From: Kurthia zopfii
GTDB lineage: Bacteria > Bacillota > Bacilli > Bacillales_A > Planococcaceae
Length of the DNA stretch: 41,388 bases
NCBI RefSeq assembly: GCF_003143955.1
Contig: NZ_QFVS01000024.1
Location: 1 to 41,388, forward strand
Direction: 5' to 3'
Under the pieces are notes generated by a model. That model saw only the letters and a list, made by a program, of their open reading frames with translations, was not told the DNA's origin and made no database searches. Each line of letters begins with the position of its first letter. Position 1 is the first letter of the stretch. The position numbers and the translations under genes were made by a program. Of this stretch, positions 35,347-41,388 are shown in pieces.

Positions 35347-36699
35347 TTAAGAATTAATAACGTCGTTTTCTTCTAAGAATTTCGTGTTGAATTTCCCAGA
35401 TTTGAATACTTCATTACTCATTAATTTTTCATGGAAAGGAATAGTTGTATGAATACCAGGACCCTCTACAACAAATTCACCTAATGCACGTTTCATTTTT
35501 GCGATCGCAGCTTCACGCGTATCTGCATGAACGATTAGTTTCGCAACCATTGAATCGTAATAAGGTGGGATTGAATATCCAGCGTACATAGCTGAGTCAA
35601 TACGAACCCCGATACCACCAGGCGTAATGTAAGTATCTACTTTACCAGCTGAAGGCATGAAGTTTTTGTATGGGTTTTCTGCGTTAATACGGCATTCAAT
35701 CGCCCAACCATTCAATTTCACATCTTCTTGTTTATACACCAATTTTTCACCAGATGCAATTTTTAATTGTTGTGAAACTAAATCCACACCTGTAATTGCT
35801 TCTGTTACTGTATGTTCTACTTGGATACGCGTGTTCATTTCCATAAAGTAGAATTTATCTTCACGGTAGTCGTAAATAAATTCACAAGTACCAGCACCTC
35901 TATAAGAACAAGCTTCAGCAGCTTTAACCGCCGCTTGACCCATTTCTTCACGTCTTTCTTCTGAAAGCGCTGGAGATGGAGCTTCTTCAACTAATTTTTG
36001 CATACGGCGCTGTACTGTACAATCACGTTCACCTAAGTGAATTACGTTACCATAATTATCTGCTAATACTTGAATTTCACAATGGCGGAATAGTTCGATA
36101 AACTTCTCAAGGTACACCCCTGGATTACCAAATGCTGCAGCTGCTTCATTTTGAGTAATCTCAATCCCTTTAACAAGTTCTTCTTCTGTGCGAGCAACAC
36201 GGATTCCTTTACCACCACCACCAGCAGTTGCTTTGATGATGACCGGATAGCCAATTTCACTCGCCCATTTACGGCCTGTTTCAATATCAGGAACAATACC
36301 AGTACCCGGTACTAACGGTACACCAGCAGCTTCCATCGTATCACGAGCCACATCTTTTATTCCCATTACTTTAATAGCATCAGAAGTTGGTCCGATAAAA
36401 GTAATTCCTGCATCTTCACAAGCTTCAGCAAATGAAGCATTCTCTGCTAAGAAACCGTATCCAGGATGAATCCCGTCACAACCTGTTTTTTCTGCAACCG
36501 CTAAAATGCGATCAATTTTTAAATAACTATCTGCAGAAAACTTAGGTCCGATACAATAAGCTTCGTCAGCTAATTGAACGTGTAACGCTTCAGCATCTGC
36601 TTCTGAATATACAGCTACAGACTGAATGTCTAATTCTTTACAAGCACGAATAACACGTACTGCAATTTCACCACGGTTGGCAATTAATACTTTTTTCAT
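35347..36699 (-). CDS. accC: Acetyl-CoA carboxylase, biotin carboxylase subunit
   Basis: The ATG at 36699 gives 450 residues beginning MKKVLIANRGEIAVRVIRAC. The ATP-grasp enzyme carboxylates biotin on AccB. Visible are the glycine-rich loop ATAGGGGKGIRV, HLGERDCTVQRRMQKLVEEAPSPAL, FYFMEMNTRIQVEHTVTE (metal and bicarbonate site) and ECRINAENPYKNF. A long plus-strand-looking overlap in other frames is only shadow. It follows accB by 16 bases. It may also supply carboxybiotin chemistry for the pccB-type subunit, which has no dedicated partner here. Confidence 0.96.
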   Translation of the reverse strand: MKKVLIANRGEIAVRVIRACKELDIQSVAVYSEADAEALHVQLADEAYCIGPKFSADSYLKIDRILAVAEKTGCDGIHPGYGFLAENASFAEACEDAGITFIGPTSDAIKVMGIKDVARDTMEAAGVPLVPGTGIVPDIETGRKWASEIGYPVIIKATAGGGGKGIRVARTEEELVKGIEITQNEAAAAFGNPGVYLEKFIELFRHCEIQVLADNYGNVIHLGERDCTVQRRMQKLVEEAPSPALSEERREEMGQAAVKAAEACSYRGAGTCEFIYDYREDKFYFMEMNTRIQVEHTVTEAITGVDLVSQQLKIASGEKLVYKQEDVKLNGWAIECRINAENPYKNFMPSAGKVDTYITPGGIGVRIDSAMYAGYSIPPYYDSMVAKLIVHADTREAAIAKMKRALGEFVVEGPGIHTTIPFHEKLMSNEVFKSGKFNTKFLEENDVINS

Positions 36700-36715
36700 C
36701 AATAGGACTCCCCTT

Positions 36716-37219
36716 CTACGCTTCTTTTACTAGGAATAGAGGTTGGCCGTATTCAACTAATTCGCCATTTTCAACTAATACCTCAACGATTTCACCAGTT
36801 ACTTCTGCTTCAATCTCATTGAATAATTTCATTGCTTCAACGATACAAACGATTGATTCTTCTCCAACTTTGTCGCCCGCTTTAACAAACGCAGGTGATT
36901 CTGGGTTTGGAGATGCGTAGAACGTACCAACCATAGGTGAAGTAATTTTATGTAGATTTGCATCTGCAACTACTTCTTCTTTCACTGCTTTTGGTGCTTC
37001 TGGAGCTTTAACAACTTCAGCTTTTGGCGCTTCTGGTGCCTTTGGCGCTTCAACAACTGGAGCTACTGCTACAGGTGCAGCTTGAGTAGTGGAAACTACT
37101 GTAGTGCCTGAATTCTTTTTAAGTTTTAGTTTAGTATCGTCATGTTCAAAAACAAACTCATCCACTGAAGATGAATCCACCAATTTAATGATTTCACGAA
37201 TTTCTTGAATTTTTAACAT
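36716..37219 (-). CDS. accB: Acetyl-CoA carboxylase, biotin carboxyl carrier protein
   Basis: The 167-residue protein has a short N-terminal helical segment ([21 protein letters not shown]). An Ala/Pro-rich linker (residues ~45-90) follows, with an APEAPKA motif occurring twice. The biotinyl domain carries the biotinylated lysine in [15 protein letters not shown]. It carries CO2 between AccC and the carboxyltransferase for malonyl-CoA synthesis. RBS AAGGGGAG. The upstream 339 bases contain an operator-like palindrome and a cre site. Confidence 0.95.
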   Translation of the reverse strand: MLKIQEIREIIKLVDSSSVDEFVFEHDDTKLKLKKNSGTTVVSTTQAAPVAVAPVVEAPKAPEAPKAEVVKAPEAPKAVKEEVVADANLHKITSPMVGTFYASPNPESPAFVKAGDKVGEESIVCIVEAMKLFNEIEAEVTGEIVEVLVENGELVEYGQPLFLVKEA

Positions 37220-37240
37220 AAATAAACTCCCCTTATTTGT

Positions 37241-37256
37241 GTGTATTATAATACAC
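37241..37256. promoter_or_regulatory. Perfect 16-bp palindrome at the accB promoter
   Basis: GTGTATTATAATACAC is fully self-complementary and contains TATAAT on both strands, 21 bases before the accB start codon. It may overlap the -10 of the accB promoter and be an operator. It does not resemble the FapR site known from fatty-acid genes. Confidence 0.4.
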
Positions 37257-37405
37257 TTATTATTTTATCTCTTTTTTCAAAGTTTTGAAACAATTTATTA
37301 AAAAACAGATATTATTAGTCGTATTACAGAAAATAAGCGTATGAAACACAATACAAAATTTCTGAAAAAATAAAATTCAGAATGAGTAAACCAAATTTCA
37401 TTTTA

Positions 37406-37419
37406 TGTAAACGATTACA
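37406..37419. promoter_or_regulatory. Perfect cre (CcpA) site
   Basis: TGTAAACGATTACA fits the CcpA consensus TGWAANCGNTNWCA at every defined position. It lies about 185 bases upstream of accB in a region with no gene. CcpA control of accBC is inferred, and the distance is larger than usual for direct repression. Confidence 0.55.
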
Positions 37420-37516
37420 CTCAATACAATAAATCGCTTTCGACAACTGTACTATCACAGTTTTTTTAATAACTTGATGATTATATTAATTATTATCATC
37501 TGGTGCTAATTATACT

Positions 37517-37550
37517 GAAAAAAATAACCTCTCGCAAGTGAGAGGTTATT
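37517..37550 (-). terminator. Intrinsic terminator of aroQ-pepQ-efp
   Basis: On the minus strand AATAACCTCTC-ACTTGC-GAGAGGTTATT is followed by TTTTTTTC, nine bases past the efp stop. Confidence 0.92.
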
Positions 37551-37558
37551 TCGTCCAA

Positions 37559-38116
37559 TTAAGCACGTGAAACGTAAGATCCGTCTTCCGTGTTAATGAT
37601 TAATTTATCATTTTCGTTTACGAAGAATGGTACGTTAACAACTAAGCCTGTTTCCATCTTAGCTGGTTTAGAACCACCTGAAGCAGTATCACCTTTAATA
37701 CCCGGTTCAGTTTCAGCAACTGTAAGCTCAACTGTGTTAGGTAGTGTAACACCTAGAATTTCAGTTTCGTAAGATAAAATTTGAACTTCCATGTTTTCAA
37801 GAAGGAATTTTAATTCATACTCTAATTGAGATTCAGCTAATTCGATTTGCTCGTAAGTTTCCATATCCATGAATGAATATTGGTCGCCAGATGCATATAA
37901 GTACTGCATTTTACGGTTGTCGATTTGTGCTTTTTCAACTTTCTCACCAGCGCGGAAAGTTTTTTCAGTTACGTTACCGTTACGTAGGTTACGTAATTTA
38001 GAACGTACGAATGCAGCGCCTTTACCTGGTTTTACGTGTTGGAATTCGATAACACGGAAAAGGTTTCCGTCTACACCGATTGTTAAGCCTGTTTTAAAAT
38101 CGTTTACTGAGATCAT
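37559..38116 (-). CDS. efp: Translation elongation factor P
   Basis: The 185-residue tRNA-mimic relieves ribosome stalling at polyproline. The N-terminal KOW-like domain begins [17 protein letters not shown] and carries [11 protein letters not shown], with the modifiable lysine at about residue 32. The two OB domains follow, ending [19 protein letters not shown] and [12 protein letters not shown]. In Bacillus the lysine is modified with 5-aminopentanol; the lysine-type loop here is compatible. It starts 25 bases after pepQ and is co-transcribed. Confidence 0.96.
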   Translation of the reverse strand: MISVNDFKTGLTIGVDGNLFRVIEFQHVKPGKGAAFVRSKLRNLRNGNVTEKTFRAGEKVEKAQIDNRKMQYLYASGDQYSFMDMETYEQIELAESQLEYELKFLLENMEVQILSYETEILGVTLPNTVELTVAETEPGIKGDTASGGSKPAKMETGLVVNVPFFVNENDKLIINTEDGSYVSRA

Positions 38117-38141
38117 TCTAAATTTCCTCCAAATAAATATA

Positions 38142-39203
38142 TTATAAAATAATTAACTCTTTAGGGGCACTTGTTAATACCTCGTTGCCGTCAGCAGTAA
38201 TTAGAAGATCGTCTTCAATACGTACGCCGCCAATACCTGGTAAATAAATGCCTGGCTCACAAGTAACTGTCATACCTGGCTCTAAAACTACATGAGAACG
38301 ATGTGACAACCCTGGGCCTTCATGGACTTCTAAACCAATTCCATGACCTGTAGAGTGACCAAATGCTTCTCCATAGCCTTTTTCCGTAATATAATCACGT
38401 ACAATTTTATCTGCTTCCAGACCAGTAATACCTGGCTTAAACTCTTTAAGACCAAGTAATTGAGATTGTAAAACAACATCATAAATCTCTTTTAACTGTG
38501 CTGTTGGTTCTCCGACAGCTATCGTACGCGTTGTATCTGAGATATAGCCATTGTAAAGCGCACCATAGTCTAAAGTGACAAAGTCACCCTTTTCTATTAT
38601 TTTATCAGTTGCGACGCCATGTGGCAATGCAGAACGCAAACCTGAAGCAACAATTGTATCAAAAGAAGATTGAGTTGCTCCTTGCTGACGCATAAAGAAC
38701 TCTAATTCATTCGAAACTTGTAATTCTGTAAGGCCCGGTTTAATGAATTTAATAATATGTTCATAAGCCGCATCAACGATTTCACAAGCGACTTTAATAA
38801 TTTTTATTTCATCAGGTGTTTTGATCATACGTAATTTTTCAATTAGTCCCTCAACACCGACTAAATCAGTTTTTAAGTACTTTTCATATAAAAGGAATTG
38901 AGCGTAAGTCACGTTTTCTTTTTCGAAACCAAGTGTTTTAATATTCATATCGCTTACTTGCTTCGCGATTTCTTCTACCATTGTAGAAGTATGTTGCGCA
39001 ATGCGGAATCCAGTGATTTGCTTAGCAGCTTGCTCCGTATAACGGAAATCTGTAATGAAGACCGCGTCATTTTTACTAATTACCGCTACCCCAGCAGTTC
39101 CAGTAAAACCAGTCATATATCTTAAGTTATAAGGATTTGTAATTAAAATCCCCTCAACATTTTGCTCAGCAAGTAAATTTCTTAATTTTTCGACTTTCAT
39201 CAT
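38142..39203 (-). CDS. pepQ: Xaa-Pro dipeptidase / aminopeptidase, M24B family (YqhT type)
   Basis: The 353-residue metallopeptidase cleaves X-Pro peptides. A creatinase-like N-terminal domain spans residues ~1-125 ([18 protein letters not shown]). The pita-bread catalytic domain follows, with metal ligands in [18 protein letters not shown] (two Asp), [14 protein letters not shown] (His), [10 protein letters not shown] (Glu) and [10 protein letters not shown] (Glu). Position between aroQ and efp matches B. subtilis YqhT. The ATG at 39203 overlaps the aroQ stop; a second ATG follows immediately. Confidence 0.92.
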   Translation of the reverse strand: MMKVEKLRNLLAEQNVEGILITNPYNLRYMTGFTGTAGVAVISKNDAVFITDFRYTEQAAKQITGFRIAQHTSTMVEEIAKQVSDMNIKTLGFEKENVTYAQFLLYEKYLKTDLVGVEGLIEKLRMIKTPDEIKIIKVACEIVDAAYEHIIKFIKPGLTELQVSNELEFFMRQQGATQSSFDTIVASGLRSALPHGVATDKIIEKGDFVTLDYGALYNGYISDTTRTIAVGEPTAQLKEIYDVVLQSQLLGLKEFKPGITGLEADKIVRDYITEKGYGEAFGHSTGHGIGLEVHEGPGLSHRSHVVLEPGMTVTCEPGIYLPGIGGVRIEDDLLITADGNEVLTSAPKELIIL

Positions 39204-39646
39204 TATAAACTCCCCTTTTTCAATTGTATTAACGAACGTAATCCCGCTTCGTATCCAAAAGTACCTAAACCACTAATTTGCCCAACGCAAACAGGCGCTA
39301 AATATGAATGGTGACGGAACTCCTCTCGTTTATGTATATTTGAAATATGAATCTCAACTACCGGAATTTCTACACTTGCAATCGCATCCCGCAATGCAAC
39401 ACTCGTATGCGTGAAAGCTCCTGGATTAAAGACGATACCATCTAATCCTGTATCTTCAGCGTCATAAATCCAATCAATTAACTGACCTTCATAGTTCGAT
39501 TGCTTCAATTCCACTTCCGAACCGAACTGCTCTGCTACACTTCGAAGCATTTGTTCAACATCTTGCAATGTTTCATGACCATAAATCTCAGGCTCTCTCT
39601 TCCCTAAACGGTGAAGATTCGGACCATTTAAACAAAGATATTTCAA
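39203..39646 (-). CDS. aroQ: 3-dehydroquinate dehydratase, type II
   Basis: The shikimate-pathway enzyme dehydrates 3-dehydroquinate. I chose the TTG at 39646 (147 residues, [22 protein letters not shown]) because GAGGAG lies eight bases before it and this is where type II enzymes normally start. Catalytic features: [10 protein letters not shown], the mobile loop with Arg and Tyr (GKREPEIYG), [17 protein letters not shown] with the active histidine region, and [18 protein letters not shown]. It is the first gene of the aroQ-pepQ-efp operon. Confidence 0.93.
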   Translation of the reverse strand: MKYLCLNGPNLHRLGKREPEIYGHETLQDVEQMLRSVAEQFGSEVELKQSNYEGQLIDWIYDAEDTGLDGIVFNPGAFTHTSVALRDAIASVEIPVVEIHISNIHKREEFRHHSYLAPVCVGQISGLGTFGYEAGLRSLIQLKKGSL

Positions 39647-39801
39647 ATGAATCGCTCCTCTATTCATATTATCGGTTCTATTTTAGCATATATTTCGTGA
39701 AGCGTAACGTTTTAATCGTGATGACATCTTTTTCTAGAGTTTATTTATTTTTTTTAGTACAATTAGTCCATTATGATAAATACATAGAGAGCGGTGTGAA
39801 A

Positions 39802-40773
39802 TTGAGTAAACAACCTACTACACCAATATATGGTGGGCAAGCGCTAGTCGAAGGTGTCATGATGGGCGGTGGACAGCATACGGTTTCTGCTATTCGTCGA
39901 AATGATGGCTCAATCGACTACTATTACGCTAAACGCGTTAAAAATCCAATGTATCAAAAAATGAAGAAAATCCCTTTAATAAGAGGTATTATCGCATTGA
40001 TTGAGTCTGCGGCAAACGGTTCAAAACATCTGCAGTTTGCGAGCGATCGTTATGATGTTAACCCCGGTGAGGAATTATCCGCTGCTGAAAAAGAGAAAAA
40101 CGCGTCAAAATTACAACTTTGGTTAGGCGTTGCAGCAATCGGCGTACTTTCATTTCTTTTTGGAAAATTCGTTTTCACATTGATTCCGATATTTTTAGCT
40201 CAATTACTGCATAATCAATTCCCAAGTGACACGGCGCAAATATTGTTAGAAAGCGCATTTAAATTAGTATTACTCGTTTCCTATATTTATTTAGTATCAC
40301 TCACCCCGATTATTAAGCGGGTGTTCCAATATCACGGCTCCGAACACAAAGTAATTAATTGCTACGAAAATGGTGAGGAATTAACTGTCGAAAATGTCCA
40401 AAAGCAATCTAGACTTCACTATCGTTGCGGTTCAAGCTTTATGCTATTTACTGTTTTCGTCGGAATGGTTTTATATTTCTTCGTTCCTGTTGATCCACTT
40501 TGGCTTCGAGTAGTAGACCGCATTTTATTAATTCCAGTTGTTTTAGGGATTTCATTCGAAGTACTTCAAGCAACGAACGCTTGCAGAAATATTCCTGGTC
40601 TGAAATTCTTAGGTTACCCAGGGCTTTGGCTTCAACTTTTAACAACAAAAGAACCAAAAGATGATCAAGTGGAAGTTGCAATTGCATCATTCAAGAAGTT
40701 AAAAGAAATCGAAGCTGATCCGTCAATTATCGAGACAGTACACCAAGACGAAACAAAAGCTATGTCAAACTAG
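39802..40773 (+). CDS. yqhQ: DUF1385 membrane protein YqhQ
   Basis: The TTG at 39802 (or the GTG at 39796) gives about 323 residues, close to the B. subtilis length; longer frames run into aroQ on the other strand. The N-terminal signature is YGGQALVEGVMMGG. Two or more hydrophobic helices follow (LWLGVAAIGVLSFLFGKFVF, LLVSYIYLVSLTPI). The conserved core is FQYHGSEHKVINCYENGEEL and SRLHYRCGSSF, with His, Glu and Cys that suggest metal binding. The function is not established. It is divergent from aroQ, as in Bacillus. Confidence 0.9.
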   Translation: MSKQPTTPIYGGQALVEGVMMGGGQHTVSAIRRNDGSIDYYYAKRVKNPMYQKMKKIPLIRGIIALIESAANGSKHLQFASDRYDVNPGEELSAAEKEKNASKLQLWLGVAAIGVLSFLFGKFVFTLIPIFLAQLLHNQFPSDTAQILLESAFKLVLLVSYIYLVSLTPIIKRVFQYHGSEHKVINCYENGEELTVENVQKQSRLHYRCGSSFMLFTVFVGMVLYFFVPVDPLWLRVVDRILLIPVVLGISFEVLQATNACRNIPGLKFLGYPGLWLQLLTTKEPKDDQVEVAIASFKKLKEIEADPSIIETVHQDETKAMSN

Positions 40774-40788
40774 ACATAGCTTTATTTT
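40759..40788 (+). terminator. Hairpin terminator or attenuator after yqhQ
   Basis: GCTATGTC-AAACTA-GACATAGC spans the yqhQ stop codon and is followed by TTTATTTT. The next gene starts 19 bases later with no obvious promoter, so partial read-through is likely. Confidence 0.65.
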
Positions 40789-40806
40789 AAAATTGGAGGG
40801 GTTTTT

Positions 40807-40986
40807 ATGAGAAAATTAGGATTCAACATGCTGTTCCTTTGTGTTTTAGCACTTGTACTCTATGTCATGGATGTCGTGAGTGGAAAAATTATTCTTTTAG
40901 TTCTTTGCCCAATCTTATTTCTTTTCATTTTGCTTACTGCACTTCAAACATATCAAACATACAAAAAACTACTGAATGAAAAGTGA
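40807..40986 (+). CDS. Small two-helix membrane protein
   Basis: The 59-residue ORF starts eight bases after TTGGAGGGG, a strong ribosome binding site. It has two hydrophobic helices (residues ~6-22, LFLCVLALVLYVMDVV, and ~28-46, ILLVLCPILFLFILLTAL) and a short basic/polar tail (YQTYKKLLNEK). I do not recognise the family. Co-direction with yqhQ and the weak terminator between them suggest a shared transcript. Too short for many gene callers, but coding signals are good. Confidence 0.72.
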   Translation: MRKLGFNMLFLCVLALVLYVMDVVSGKIILLVLCPILFLFILLTALQTYQTYKKLLNEK

Positions 40987-40990
40987 GACT

Positions 40991-41036
40991 AAGTTTCTTC
41001 TGCAGACATCTTGGCAAGAAGAAACTTTTTTATTTT
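40991..41036. terminator. Intrinsic terminator between convergent genes
   Basis: AAGTTTCTTCT pairs with AGAAGAAACTT and is followed by TTTTTATTTT on the plus strand, ending the small membrane protein gene. The truncated lrp stop codon on the other strand lies within its T-run. Confidence 0.85.
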
Positions 41037-41250
41037 AAGGGTATAATTATTTGCTCAGTAACAGATGATAAAACAATATTGGTTGACGGTGTTCCATAAA
41101 CCATTGACGCATCAATGAATTGCTCAAGCGATTCCACGGAATCCGTAGCAACATGAGCAATATAGCTTATTTCTCCCGCTACTCGGTAACAAGATATGAC
41201 TGCAGGATGCTCCTCGCAAAATTTGGCTAATGTTTTACAATCTATTGATG
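41030..41250 (-). pseudogene. Lrp/AsnC-family regulator, 5' part removed by an insertion element
   Basis: The frame encodes about 72 residues matching the C-terminal RAM (effector-binding, ligand-sensing) domain of Lrp/AsnC regulators: SIDCKTLAKFCEEHPAVISC, AGEISYIAHVATDSVESLE and the closing LSSVTEQIIIPLK. The N-terminal helix-turn-helix half, about 70 residues, is missing. At 41250 the sequence passes into an IS200/IS605-type end and the frame meets a stop. It is therefore an interrupted gene. Amino-acid sensing is known for the family; the ligand here is unknown. Confidence 0.8.
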
Positions 41251-41388
41251 TGAACTACTCACCACTTAGCTAAACCTTGCGGTTCTTCACGCTTGAAGTG
41301 GGAGCTTCTTGGGAATAGAGCGTACTTGCAAGTGTATTTCTTTACTTGCAGCGGTTTCTCTTATTTGACCGAGCTAACCCCGTAGTTC
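41250..41388 (-). mobile_element. IS200/IS605-type element end (partial, probably the tnpB 3' side)
   Basis: Read on the minus strand the terminal sequence ends GGTGAGTAGTTCA and contains a subterminal hairpin: CCACTT and AAGTGG arms (41261-41266 and 41295-41300 on the plus strand) around an inner loop. The string GAAGCTCCCACTTC precedes it. This closely resembles right ends of tnpB-bearing IS200/IS605-family elements in Firmicutes. A second hairpin, GCAAGT/ACTTGC, lies further in. If so, the element lies mainly beyond the window with tnpB on the minus strand, and this segment would form the 3' part of its guide RNA. No transposase domain is visible. Confidence 0.65.

Larger units (their letters stand above)
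37220..37516. other. Gene-free spacer where the spoIIIA operon lies in sporulating relatives
   Basis: In B. subtilis yqhV and the eight spoIIIA genes lie between efp and accB. Here no open frame with a ribosome binding site is found on either strand, only short chance frames. The spacer contains a 16-bp palindrome, a perfect cre and a short hairpin ACTGT-N6-ACAGT followed by T on the plus strand (about 37447-37470). No spoIIIA remnant is recognisable. Confidence 0.6.

Noticed and set aside
37300-37400. Short hydrophobic minus-strand frame (about 25 codons) in the accB-efp spacer
   Set aside because: No ribosome binding site, and it does not resemble yqhV or any spoIIIA product.
39568-39801. 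N-terminal extension of yqhQ overlapping aroQ
   Set aside because: The extra 78 codons are antisense to aroQ and cover the divergent promoter region. The conserved protein begins near 39796-39802.
1-41388. CRISPR arrays, tRNA or rRNA genes, prophage
   Set aside because: No regularly spaced direct repeats, no tRNA or rRNA signature sequences and no phage structural genes were seen.

Overview
The window looks like chromosome from a low-GC Gram-positive bacterium of the Bacillales, most likely a non-sporulating Planococcaceae member such as Kurthia or Caryophanon. The evidence is A+T-rich DNA, Bacillus-type ribosome binding sites with frequent TTG/GTG starts, and gene order matching the Bacillus subtilis yqh-yqi-yqj region: yqhQ / aroQ-pepQ-efp / accB-accC-yqhY / nusB-folD-xseA-xseB-ispA-dxs-tlyA / argR-recN / spo0A / yqiK-like / yqzF / lpdV-bkdAA-bkdAB-bkdB / brxB-yqjA / yqjC-yqjD / yqjE. 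The genus is an inference.

Layout. (1) 1-2000: the end of an IS200/IS605-type element truncates a secreted alpha/alpha-toroid protein gene that sits behind a cobalamin riboswitch with its own terminator. (2) 2171-6513: a lone cheW, an M20 peptidase, D-serine ammonia-lyase and a protein I do not recognise. (3) 6522-16638: methylmalonyl-CoA metabolism (carboxyltransferase, epimerase, MutA, MutB, MeaB), interrupted by yqjA, brxB, a GyrI-like gene and the 31-residue stressosome peptide Prli42. (4) 16758-21407: branched-chain 2-oxoacid dehydrogenase operon with a one-mismatch CodY box at its promoter. (5) 21703-27806: yqzF, a GDPD phosphodiesterase, a FapA/DUF342 protein, spo0A, recN and argR. (6) 27932-40773: housekeeping genes for isoprenoids, exonuclease VII, folate, NusB, acetyl-CoA carboxylase, EF-P, proline peptidase and dehydroquinase, plus yqhQ. 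(7) 40807-41388: a small membrane protein, then an Lrp/AsnC regulator cut by a second IS200/IS605-type end.

How the genes fit together. The Bkd complex oxidises valine and isoleucine keto acids. The resulting propionyl-CoA can be carboxylated (pccB-type subunit), epimerised and rearranged to succinyl-CoA by the B12-dependent MutAB, protected by MeaB. The riboswitch-controlled surface protein at the left edge is a plausible B12-capture protein for the same metabolism.

Most notable: Spo0A is intact, yet the two sporulation loci normally beside these genes are absent (spoIVB between recN and spo0A, spoIIIAA-AH between accB and efp). The gaps are 260-340 bp of non-coding DNA. No rRNA, tRNA, CRISPR array or prophage was seen.
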